DNA from: Porphyra umbilicalis
Taxonomy: Eukaryota > Rhodophyta > Bangiophyceae > Bangiales > Bangiaceae
Length of the DNA stretch: 64,000 nucleotides
NCBI GenBank assembly: GCA_002049455.2
Contig: KV919041.1
Coordinates: 40,978 to 104,977, forward strand
Reading direction: 5' to 3'
This document shows positions 1-9,453 of this stretch, piece by piece. The position numbers and the translations under genes were made by a program. Within the stretch, counting starts at the first letter, position 1; the number at the start of each line of letters is the position of its first letter. The notes beneath the pieces were generated by a model, which was given only the letters and a program-made list of their open reading frames with translations, was not told where the DNA came from and made no database searches.

Positions 1-777
1 TTCTCTCTCCAAAGCCCTTCCCTTGGTGAGTCACGCGTCAAAGGTGTGGCGTGCGCACGCTATGAGAGTGCCCACAGGTGACATTCCTGCCGACGTGCGG
101 CTTTTGGGGGAGTCTTTTGTGTCGAGCACAACTGCAATCGTGTGGCGCTCGAGGGTGTCTCGCGCTGTGGTTGTTCTGCGTGTGCACGACTCTGTGAGTG
201 TGCTCGTGTCTGGAGCAACCGGACTGAGGACCGTTCACACCCATGAAGTGAGGCGTGGCGAATCTCCATTGGTTGCTTTCTTATTCGTTGTGGGGCTATT
301 CACGGCAATGCATGGCCCACCATGCGCTATCGTACGGTAGTGCGAGCCAGTTGATGTGGGCCATGTTTTCCGACGAGTTCAGGGTTGCCGTCTGTTTCTG
401 AGGCTGCAGCTCACCGTTCGTCGCGCTCTTGTTGTGCATCGCTGTGAAGAAGGTTGCGAGTTCGACGCTGGGGCTTATGCAATGAAGCACTCGCTCGATA
501 ACGCGTGGTGGGTTTTGGGTCTCTCGGAAGGGTACCCCGGGCGGTTGGCATGATTAAACATCACTTGTCGGCTCTGCACCTGCTCACTACCTGAGTATAG
601 CGTTGTCACGTGGGTCCGTGCTGAATGTTCACTGCCCCAGCGCCGAGCGATGGCTTGTCATCGAGAGAGCCGCTGCCGGCGCGTTGAAGAGCGACCATAC
701 AATTCCTCAGAGTATGAATGAAGTACGTGCCACCTGTATAATTAACAGCTTCTTCTGGAACTCCACGTTTACAGAAA
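1..777. other. No gene recognised
   Basis: Open frames here are short, mutually overlapping and show no domain, motif or coding-like composition that I can defend. No tRNA cloverleaf or terminal inverted repeat was noticed. Confidence 0.4.
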
Positions 778-2852
778 ATGCGATCGATTCGGTTGGCGAG
801 CGCATTGCGGGCTCGACGACGACCGCTGGCCGTGATGCCATTGTCACCTGCTGCTATAGGGCGTACCTACCGCCAGCGGTCCCAGGTGCCAGAGCCCGTG
901 GTGCTGCGGCCGTATGACTCCAGCTCGAGCTCAGATACTGGACGTGCCGCGCGCACGGGCTCTGCTACTGCTGGCGGTAGTCGTCGCACCGCCGCACCAC
1001 ACCCGCCTGCTTGTGGGGCATCAATCGACGACGTCGACTCCAACGCTCGTCTACATGACGCTTTCCACCGGCACCTGGCTCCTGTGCGTGTTCCTGGAGG
1101 TGGCCAAGGTCCTTCCATCGGACGAGGGGGAGCCTCCAGCGATGAAAACGCTCACGCAGTGGACGACGGAGCGCTCGACCACGCTGTCGCCACCACTGTA
1201 CTTGGGTTGCACCCAACGGTTGGTGACGGCGAAGACTCCTCCTCAGGTGTACCCACGCCCTTTGGGTCGCCTCGTTCGAGCACATCCGGTGCATTGTCGA
1301 GCGACGAGTCCGAGAGGAGGGGCGACGGTAATGACGATGAATTGAGCCGGGGTGTGGGAGATGATCGTTGACACGGCGTGTTTATGGGGCTCCATGGCGA
1401 GGAGGAGGCTGCAGAGTTGAGGCCGGGCACCTGCATGTTCCGTCGTAAGCAGCATTTCTTAGGGTTCGTTACACTGTGTGGACAGACCAACTAGACAGAG
1501 CGCTCCTACAATTTGACGCGCGCGTTCTTCAATGATGGCAAGCCCAAGTCAGAGCTTTTTCCAAGCGTGAGCGCCGTGCGCATCACAATTTCACCCCAAG
1601 TGATGCGTGCATGCGGCTTGTCTTTGTCGACTGGTGACGGCTATTCCTATGTACTGCCGAGCGCCCATATGCGCCGCGACTTTGCGTTCCACGAGACCTT
1701 CGAGGGGTTCTTCTCTGCGGCTGAGCGAGACGTGCAGGACCGGCAACGGGATCCTGAGTTCTGTGACTCCGCATTTTTCCAGGACTGCCCTGCCGCGCTG
1801 CTGTTGGACGCCACCCTCAGGACGTTCTGCGTGCTTTCAGTGCTCCCACACGTCGGCGACTTTATCGACGTTGTGCGCAGTGTTGAGGACATGGCCGTCG
1901 ACGCTTTTGCGGGATGTGACAACTATGCTTCGCATGGGGACGGCTTGGCGCCAGCCGCTGTCGGTGCGTCTGCCTGGTCACGCAGTGCCACCAGCGATCG
2001 ACGTGCTGCACAAAGAAGCGCGTGTGTTGTGCACCAAGTCAAGGTCGAGAGTGTCTTCTTTGCTGGCAAGGAGCATGGCGTGACGCGGGACGATGGGGTG
2101 CACGCAGGGGACTTTGTAGCCCTGTGCACCAATCGTGACGGTACCGGTGCCGGAAGGCTCGTCGGACGGCACTGGATGCCGCCGAGTCTGAACAGTGGGC
2201 TCGTGTGGCTCGCGGAGGACGGGGGGGGCGCTGTAAATACCGACAGCGTGCACCCAAGTGTGACGACCGACGCCCGTGCGCACCATGAGCGCACGACAAG
2301 TGCATATCGTCCGACATGCTACACGAGCCAGAGGCCCGTACGTGACCCGGGTGACGACACGGTGCCCATCGTGAAAGTATGCGTGGCGTTCTATGCGGAT
2401 GACTTCATCATCAGGGCCGGTCGCAACCAGTCAGCGGGCGGGGTGTACACGATGTATCCCGAGTGGCTGGTCGCTGATCGTGTGAGCTGCCACGCTGTGC
2501 GCGTCGTTGGCGTCACGCCAGCCGGAGTGTCGTTCGACCAGGTGCTTCACGCCATATCGAGCGATCTCAAGGTGAGCACGACAGCGGGGTGGCTCGTCAA
2601 CGACCCAGACGGAAACCTCATCCGTGTATTAGTCGACGTTGGCTTTTTTTAGGGGACTACCCTCAAGTACCGAAGTCAAGCCATTTGCGCGGGCACATGG
2701 CTGTGGAACCCTGCTCTCTATGCGCCGCTCAAAGATCAATTGGTGAGGGGTGCCGGCACGGCGGTGCCAGCTGCTCGTCGGATGCAACTCTTGTGCGCAC
2801 AACTGGTCGGACCCTTGCTGTGCTCCAGGCGATCAGGGAGCTCGATTGTTGA
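778..2852 (+). pseudogene. Relic of a large DDE-type DNA transposase (Plavaka/CACTA-like middle region)
   Basis: One reading frame runs from about 778 to 2652 with two in-frame stops, TGA at 1369-1371 and TAG at 1489-1491. The first part is rich in Ser and Asp. The second part carries a block resembling the core of Plavaka/CACTA-type transposases: VKVCVAFYADDF, then GGVYTMYPEW, then a leucine-patterned helix and VDVGFF. The frame stops at TAG 2650-2652, directly after a T7 run (2644-2650). In the next frame the expected continuation appears at once: FLGDYPQVPKSSHLRG, then a CSLC zinc-knuckle-like pair. A one-base slip in T7 therefore broke the gene. Nothing recognisable follows 2852, so the catalytic C-terminus is missing. 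The family call rests on motif shape only. That this is a mobile-element relic is fairly secure; the superfamily is not. Confidence 0.6.
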
Positions 2853-3833
2853 TGGACATTTTCTGCTCTTCTGTGTTGAGGGCGCATCGTCTCCCTCCTG
2901 GCAATAGGGTAAAGCCGCCCTAGTTATGTTTATCTTAGTAGCACAACGTACGGCGACACCCAGTGTGATTGTGTGCAGACAAGCGGCACGCAACTTCCGA
3001 GAGTGAAAATCACATCGAGAGTGAAAATCACATCTCGACATGTACTTCAGAAGTACGACGGCCATCTCCTCAATTCCTGATTCAAGATCTTCTCTGAATG
3101 CAGTCTGCAGTACCTAGACGCTTACTACGGGCACCCCGCCATTTCGACCTCGTGCGTTCGTGGGAGTCCTCTGACCTGCCAGCGCTGTGCCCACAGCGTG
3201 CCGTGCGTGCGCTTGTATCGACCGGCCGACCCTCCCGCCCCACTCCAGTTAGTCTATGCCGCCATCCTCCCCCCCCCCTCTCTGGGATGCCGCGTGTTTA
3301 TCGCGCTTCTGTGTGGCTACCGCCGCTGAAATGCTGACGTGGCGTTTTTCGCAGCTCGGTCAGCGGCGCGCCTGGCACCGTCGCTTTGACCCCACAATGC
3401 AAGCTTGCGCACGAAGGCAGCGGCGCTGCCAAAAGAGCTTACCGCCTTCAACAGCCGTAGGTTGCCACTCTGGAGCCCGGCGTGGCGGCACTGCCCAGCC
3501 GGCTTACCAGCTCCCGCGACGCAAGCATGTGCCTCTCCGTCCCCTGGTTGGTACAATGACTAGCCAGGGGCTGCTGCTTCGGTGCCACCGTCCGCGCTGC
3601 CTCACCCCCCGCACCACCCATCCCTTTGTGGTGCACCCTCGCCGTTGCAGACGGCTCCGCGGCTTTTCTGCTCAACCCCCATCCCCACTCCCCTCGCGCC
3701 ACACACTGCGTCGTTGCCTGCCCTCGCTGCCGCCGACGGCTAGGCGGCACTGCTCTGTGCACCCCCGTCTTCTCGACACACTTGAACACCCACCCCGTCG
3801 TTCTCGATCCTCGTGCCCTCACTCCTTTGCAGT
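2853..3833. other. Intergenic, C-rich upstream region
   Basis: Apart from the 18-bp duplication there is no supported gene. The last 500 bases are pyrimidine-rich on the + strand and lead into the ATG at 3834, so they may be the promoter and leader of the next gene. I see no clear TATA box. Confidence 0.35.
2998..3033. repeat. 18-bp direct tandem duplication
   Basis: The unit CGAGAGTGAAAATCACAT occurs twice in direct tandem (2998-3015, 3016-3033), in otherwise unremarkable noncoding DNA. No function is apparent. Confidence 0.8.
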
Positions 3834-5856
3834 ATGCTGAGCGCTGGTGCTTCCGCATCTGGCTCCCGCCGTGGCGCAGGGATCCTGGGCAATCGACGAC
3901 GTGCGGCCGTGGCGGCGGCAGCCGCTGCGGCTGCCGCCTCTGATGCAGCCGCCGCCGCTATTGCTACCGCCGCTACCATCAACGGCGGGTCGCACGAGGG
4001 CGCCGCAACATCCTTCTCCGGTCCTACTCTCACCGAGGCAGACATCCGCGCGATCACTGACGCAATGCAGCCGGTGATTTCGAGGAAGGTGTCGTCCGCC
4101 GTGAACGACAAGGTTGTGCTCGCGCTCTCTGAGTACGTGAAGACGACCATCAAGGACACGCTGCAGGAGACCATGGTGGGTGACGAGGTCGCAGAAGTGC
4201 CCGACGGCGTGGCGGCCAAGTTTTCCGAGGACATGGCGCCCAAGATTGTTTCAATGGTCAAGAAGGACTTGGAGTCAACTGCTCGGCCCATCCTGGATGC
4301 AATTGCTGGCGTCACGACGGCGCTGGCGGAGCGAATTCCCGAGTTTGGCGCGTTCGTGGCGGGCGTCAATGCGTTTGTGCTGGCTGCTGTTGCGGCGCAG
4401 CAGCAGCAAACCGCGCGAGCGGTACTCACTTACGAGAACATTTCATTCGAGCAGATCCGCCGTGTGCTCAACATCCTTGCGCCGACTCGCAACGTGCGTC
4501 GCGTTGAGGCCGCGGTGGCGTACAAGCGCATTAAGCGCGTGGCGGCGACGCCAGCAGCGCAGAAGGACTTTCTCACGTGGCTCATCCCGCAGCCACGCCA
4601 CGGCGGCACAAGCAGAAAATTCTCAATCTACCATTCGGACAAGCTCACCTACGTTATTGCTATCCTCCAAAAAATGGCGGTTGCAGAGAGAAAGGAGGCA
4701 GAGCCGACGACACAGCATAGAAATGAAGACGGATTGGATGTACGACAAGCCACGATCGTACTATTGGCTGAGAGTTGCCGCCAGTAATCTTGCAAGCCAA
4801 TCAACGTGTCTTGCAGGGGTCACGCAGAGCCATTGCAACCCACAATGAGATTTCCTGAGATTTTTGGGCCGCTCGCTCGGGGCTGAAGAGGGCATGGAGA
4901 GGGTTCTGGGCCAGACCTGTGATTCGTCATGAGATCAACAAATTTCTTCAGATTTCTTGAGATCCTGATGTGCGTTTCCAGCGCGCAGAGCTGCATGAGG
5001 AGACTGTGTAAGAAACTCACATGATTCCTAGCCTTTCTATCGGTCCACGTACGCTGCTGAATGATTGCAACCACTCTGCAACCGCCATTTTTTGGAGGTC
5101 AGCAATACAATGCAGACGCTGCTCCTCGAAGTGCACGTGTCGGGCGTTGTCCCGGAGATTTTTCGCAACTGGACGACCGTGTCGTCCACTGACCCTTCTG
5201 TCCGTCACGCGGCCTTTGTCTCCCATATCAAGGGCAACCGCCACGACCCGCGGGCTAATGCCCTCCGCAATCTTTACTTCCTCATCCTGTTCTTCTTTGT
5301 CCTCGCTCCCCGCCCGGGCGTGTACATCGAGATGCGTGACGTCAGCGCCAAGCATCCTGAGACGGCGACGGCCGCTGGCAGCTCGTACTTTGCATACGAA
5401 AAGTCGGCTGTGGTGTGCGAGTTGGGACGCCTGATGCAGGACGGCGACAACGATGGGGAGCCGCAGCGCACGAGCACCCGCACTATCCGCGGGTGCCTCA
5501 TCAAGGACGCTCGCGATGTCGTAGGCTAATTCTTCAAGAGGGGTGCAGGCTGCGATGAAGATGTGCTGGTTCCGGTTGCCGACAACTTCCGGACGATGAT
5601 TCTCGACGTTGGCTTTGAATGGCACGAGGTTGGTCCAGCTGACCATGTCTGCACGCGCACTGATGGACTGGGAGCGTGGCACCTGCTCCTGCCGCGCTTG
5701 TCGACGCAGGCGGACGTGAACACCGCCGTGCAGAAGGCCTCCGACCGGGAGATGGACATGTTCGACGCGGGCCTGGTCGTTGGCTACGAGCGCGACTCGG
5801 ACGATGCTGCCGTTGCTGCCGATGACGAGTATGAGTTTGACATGGGGGCCCTTTGA
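3834..5856 (+). pseudogene. Unrecognised protein gene interrupted by a TA-flanked MITE
   Basis: The first ATG of the frame is 3834, just after a CT-rich stretch. The left part (3834-4654) has an Ala-rich N-terminus, then helical segments such as TEADIRAITDAMQPVISRK and a basic region around VRRVEAAVAYKRIKRVA. At 4655 the frame runs into a 449-bp inverted-repeat element and ends at TAA 4785-4787. Removing the element plus one copy of its TA target duplication joins GTT to ACA ATG CAG and continues, in frame, into a right part (5108-5526). That part contains a hydrophobic segment LYFLILFFFVLA. A TAA at 5527-5529 then interrupts the same frame, which stays open to TGA 5854-5856 with an acidic tail (YERDSDD). 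I do not recognise the family. It may be an element-encoded accessory protein or a lineage-specific host protein. As it stands it cannot make a full-length product unless the element is spliced or excised. Confidence 0.6.
4657..5105. mobile_element. MITE with about 32-bp terminal inverted repeats and TA target duplication
   Basis: The left terminus, TTGCTATCCTCCAAAAAATG (4657 on), and the reverse complement of the right terminus, TTGCTGACCTCCAAAAAATG (5105 back), match through to GCGGTTGCAGAG with two mismatches. TA flanks both sides (4655-4656, 5106-5107), as expected for the Tc1/mariner superfamily. The 449-bp interior has no transposase. The insertion splits an open reading frame, and taking it out restores that frame. 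Confidence 0.85.
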
Positions 5857-6368
5857 GGAGACCTTGGTTGTATGGAGTGTTACCAACGTTGTGACCGTCG
5901 TTTCTCTGAGGGCACTGTGTGACCTTGCATCTCCGCCTCTCCGTGGTTGTGTGTCTGTTTTTGGATACTTGCTGCTGTGCTCGGCGGGGTGGCTATGAGG
6001 ATAAAGCAGCACTTTTTCGTCTCCCTACCTTGTCCCGCGCCACTAAGGCAGCGTCGACACTCCCGAAGCTGGGCTGTCGCTCATTCAGAGCACCGGCAGA
6101 GTGGGGACTGTTTGCGCCGTGGAACCAATTGGTGACTGCTCGCACAGGGAACGCCGCGCCCGTCCCACTCAAACTGGTGAGAGTAGAGTATGAGGAACGG
6201 TAACACCGCCGACATTTCCTCGTCGTTGCTTCACTCCTTGCAATGAGTATTCTTGCAGCACCCCAGAAGGTATGCCAACTTTTCGTGGCAACCAGAAATG
6301 CTGAAAAGACCACAAGAGGTCTGCGACTCATGCCAATCGTCATATTCAGAACCTACAAGGTCGTGAAC
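5857..6368. other. Intergenic, nothing recognised
   Basis: No coding signal or repeat was found between the split gene and the next MITE. Confidence 0.35.
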
Positions 6369-6370
6369 TA

Positions 6371-6769
6371 TTGCTGATCCCCGAATTTTGTCCTGGGGGT
6401 CAGAGACAGAGACTGACTGTGAATAAATGTACTCTTTTGGTCTAATATGACAGTAAGAAGGCATCGAAGCCAATAGAAAGCCCGTATGTGGTGCGAGGAC
6501 CTCGCATCCATCAGGACTCACTGTTTGGTGCCGCTTGATCCGCTTTTCTTGGCACGGAGCAAGCTGCCCACGCGAGATCTTGAGATTTTCTACTGTCTCC
6601 TGCCCAGAAGTGCAGAAAAAAAGAGGAGCTGATGTTGATTTTCAGGCTGTATGGGCACATGTCAGCAGTCGGGAGCACCAAGTCAGTCCCAGGGACGCAT
6701 CTGATTGGTGGAGAGAGTCGGTCCGCGAGTCAGTCTCTGTCCACCGGGACAAAATTCGGGGATCAGCAA
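6371..6769. mobile_element. MITE, second member of the TTGCTG-terminus family
   Basis: The left end TTGCTGATCCCCGAATTTTG and the reverse complement of the right end are identical for about 23 bases. After that an offset GACAGAGACTGACT block is shared. TA is duplicated on both sides (6369-6370, 6770-6771). The element is 399 bp and has no coding capacity. Its outermost bases match those of the elements at 4657-5105 and 60200-60371, which suggests one transposase source. Confidence 0.85.
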
Positions 6770-6771
6770 TA

Positions 6772-7382
6772 CATATTTTGGCGTCGAATCGCATCGCCTA
6801 TCAAGTAAGTGTCAAAACACGGGGGCTACGTTAAGGGCGTGAAGAGGGGCGTCATAATGTTTGGGGCTCGCAGAAGGCCGTGATTAGGCGTGCATCGCCC
6901 ATCCCGCCTTCCAAGAAGGGGCGTGATGCACAACCTTACCCCGCACCATTCCATGCGGATTTTTTGCACTGTGATCGGCGTTTTCAAATACTACATCGTG
7001 CCAAGAACGTGCCCCCTATAGGATTACCCGATCCGGAAAGAGGGGCCGCCAAAGGTATGGTGCTTTTCTGAAGAATGGCCAGCTTGCGAGGGGTCATGGT
7101 TTGCCCAAAGAAATCTTTCCCCCCCTCATGGGGTCAGAATCGGCACTAACGAGTGCGACCGGGTGGTCAACCCGCTTGTCCCACGACCAAAATGCCGGTC
7201 TCCTGTGACATATTCGGGAACAGGGCCATCTGTGCGTGGCCCAGGTCCACGGATTGTCATCGGCAGTGCCTCTCTGACAAAGTACGAGCGCCGCCAGGGC
7301 GTGCTTCTGAATCGGGTGGGCAAACCTGCTATGTTGGACGTGCGGCGCCATGCACTGGCGAGTCGAGGTTGACGACGGCGCT
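6772..7382. other. Upstream region of the H3-like gene
   Basis: No supported gene. The stretch before the ATG at 7383 has no obvious TATA box or conserved histone promoter element that I can identify. Confidence 0.3.
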
Positions 7383-7853
7383 ATGGCGCGCGTTAAGCAG
7401 TCGGCGGTGCTCCATCATCCGCCGATGGGCGAGCCTATGGGGCCCGGTGGGCGTCGCATCGTCGGGACCTCTTTGGTGCGCAAGACCAAGGCTATGACTT
7501 CCACCGGTATCAAGATCACCAAGCGCTACCGACCCGGCACAAGGGCCCTACGAGATATCCGCAAGCTGCAAGCGTCCACCAGTCTATTAATTCCAAGGGC
7601 ACCATTTGTGCGCCTGGTGCGCGAGGTTGCGCAAGAAGTCCGTCACGACTTCCGCTTCACGAAGGAGTGCATCGCCGTTATTCAAGAAGCGGCAGAAAGT
7701 CACGTGGTAGAGGTCATCCCGGACGCCTACGCGTGTGCCCGGCACGCCAAGCGCGTCACGCGGATGCCCAAGGACTTACTGTTGGCACAACGCATCCGCG
7801 GCGAGCGCAGTCGCCCTTGGAATCTGGACCGACGCCCGTGGACGCTGCGCTGA
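7383..7853 (+). CDS. Divergent histone H3 variant
   Basis: A 156-residue intact ORF starting MARVKQSA, which aligns with the canonical H3 start MARTKQTA; this fixes the start at 7383. The histone fold is clear: RYRPGTRALRDIRKLQ (about 48-63, alpha-N), FVRLVREVAQ (75-84, alpha-1), a loop-1 region ending DFRF (89-92), QEAAESHVVE (101-110, alpha-2) and HAKRVTRMPKDLLLAQRIRGER (121-142, alpha-3). The tail keeps R2 and K4 equivalents and an RKT site near 33-35 like the K27 region, but the K9 context is lost. The tail is longer than in canonical H3. Residues 143-156 extend beyond the usual RGERA end. The position equivalent to T107 is Ala (VIPDAYACA), a change also seen in some CenH3s. Loop 1 has no insertion, which argues against a typical CenH3. 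It could be a replacement variant, a CenH3 or a young pseudogene. No intron is seen. Confidence 0.8.
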   Translation: MARVKQSAVLHHPPMGEPMGPGGRRIVGTSLVRKTKAMTSTGIKITKRYRPGTRALRDIRKLQASTSLLIPRAPFVRLVREVAQEVRHDFRFTKECIAVIQEAAESHVVEVIPDAYACARHAKRVTRMPKDLLLAQRIRGERSRPWNLDRRPWTLR

Positions 7854-9159
7854 ACCGGCGCATCCGCGAGGGGGAACGGGTATGATTTTATGGGCAGTTC
7901 GGATTGACGTTCGGGTAGTGGCGGTGGTCCATGTTTTTGACCAAGCCTGTTGTTTGGGTGAGGGAGCGGGTGCCTGCGCGTGTTATGCGAGCGAATACGT
8001 GGGACGGGTTGGTCGTCTTGCGGGCAGGGCTTCTCCCTGGGATGTCACATGGCCGTACCTCACAGGATGGCGAAGACACCTGTGTGAGAGTACGTTTTGA
8101 GTGAAGCTCATCGGCATTTTGCACCACCCGCGTTCAGCTCTTCTCGTAGTGGCGCTCGTGACGCACGATTGTGTCTCCCTTCTATGGAGCGGAGGCCCGT
8201 CGCACCGCCACCGTGTCCCGCCGTGCTCAAGAGGGGTCGAGGAGCACCGATAGCCCGAAGGCGTGCCGGCGCTGCGTCACGTTCCGCCCAGAGGCATCAG
8301 TATCAGCCTCGTACGACGCCCCTCGCGGCAGCGTCAGTTGCTCACTGGTTTCCGACCATAGGCAGCAGCCGTACTACTTCTCACTGTGGCTCTCCCCCGT
8401 TCCTCCATTCTCGCCGCTCCGCCACGCACAGTATGCGCCTGCGCCGCGCCGGTTCTGTGCGGTGGAGGCCCCACGCGTACAACCTCCCTCTCGCCCAGCT
8501 CCCCTGGCAGGGTCACGGACGACGCTCGCTACTGTTTGTTTTCCGTGGCCAGCCTTCGTGTCTCAAGTCCTCACCGTCGATCCCTGCCCCAGACTCATTT
8601 AGGCACACCCTCCGACCAAACGCGTCCCGGCGCAGTGCCAGCTCCACCCGGAGCCACCACTGGCATAGCAGCGAAAAAACGTGGCTCTAGGAAGCATCTG
8701 TCTCACAGTCCTTGATCATCGGCGCTCAGCGTCCTACGCGCCGTCGACGAATAACAGCTGAGGTGCATGGCGGTGTCGGAAACCGCAACCTACGGCCGCG
8801 CGCCCGCAGATTTCTGCCTCGGCCGACTCAGCCGTTGCCCCAATGGCACGAATAGGCGTACCGCGGCCTGCTAGCGCACTGGTTACGAATTTGCCGCCCC
8901 GCGAACGGTACGCATTGCGTTCTGGGCGCCGCGCAGGTAATTGCTGCGTCCCCCGGGCGGCCGGCGGTGGCGGCATACACCTTCTCTGGTCTTCGCCACC
9001 ACGCTCTCCGTGGCATCACCTCCATCCGTGGTGTTCCTTCCACCACGTGATGCGCGGCCGCGCTGCCGCCAAAGAGGAAGCGTTTTATGGATTCCGCGCG
9101 AGTAGTCTCACGCACAAAGTTTATTACATTCGTCCACCGACGCGCGGCACCCAACCGAC
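7854..9159. other. Intergenic, nothing recognised
   Basis: Only GC-driven open frames in several registers, with no motif. Confidence 0.35.
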
Positions 9160-9453
9160 TCAATGTCCAGCCTCAATCTGTTCGTGAAGCATCCAACTCC
9201 CTACAGCTGCCTGTATCTCGCCCGCGTCCACAATGCCGGCATAAACAGGGGCAAGGTCCCTGCCCAGCTCGTTGGGGTCTTTGATCATTGTAATGACGAT
9301 GTCCATTGCCATGACGTGGTACAGCATGCCATTCCGTGTGCCCTTCTCCAAGAGCGGATGACACGCCGCCAGACGGTACTGACGGTGCAGGAAATCGAGG
9401 AGGGCGTTCGCAGACTCTCCGGCAGCCGCCAAAGGACGGCCGGGAAAGCGCAT
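9160..9453 (-). CDS. Short ORF of unknown function, coding-like composition
   Basis: A 97-residue frame starting with ATG. It has balanced hydrophobic and acidic residues (for example GMLYHVMAMDIVITMIKDP and LAPVYAGIVDAGEIQAAV), unlike the Arg/Pro/Ser-rich shadow frames around it. A TGA lies a few codons upstream of the ATG. It may be one exon or a relic of a longer element gene. No family is recognised, and a chance ORF cannot be excluded. Confidence 0.22.
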   Translation of the reverse strand: MRFPGRPLAAAGESANALLDFLHRQYRLAACHPLLEKGTRNGMLYHVMAMDIVITMIKDPNELGRDLAPVYAGIVDAGEIQAAVGSWMLHEQIEAGH

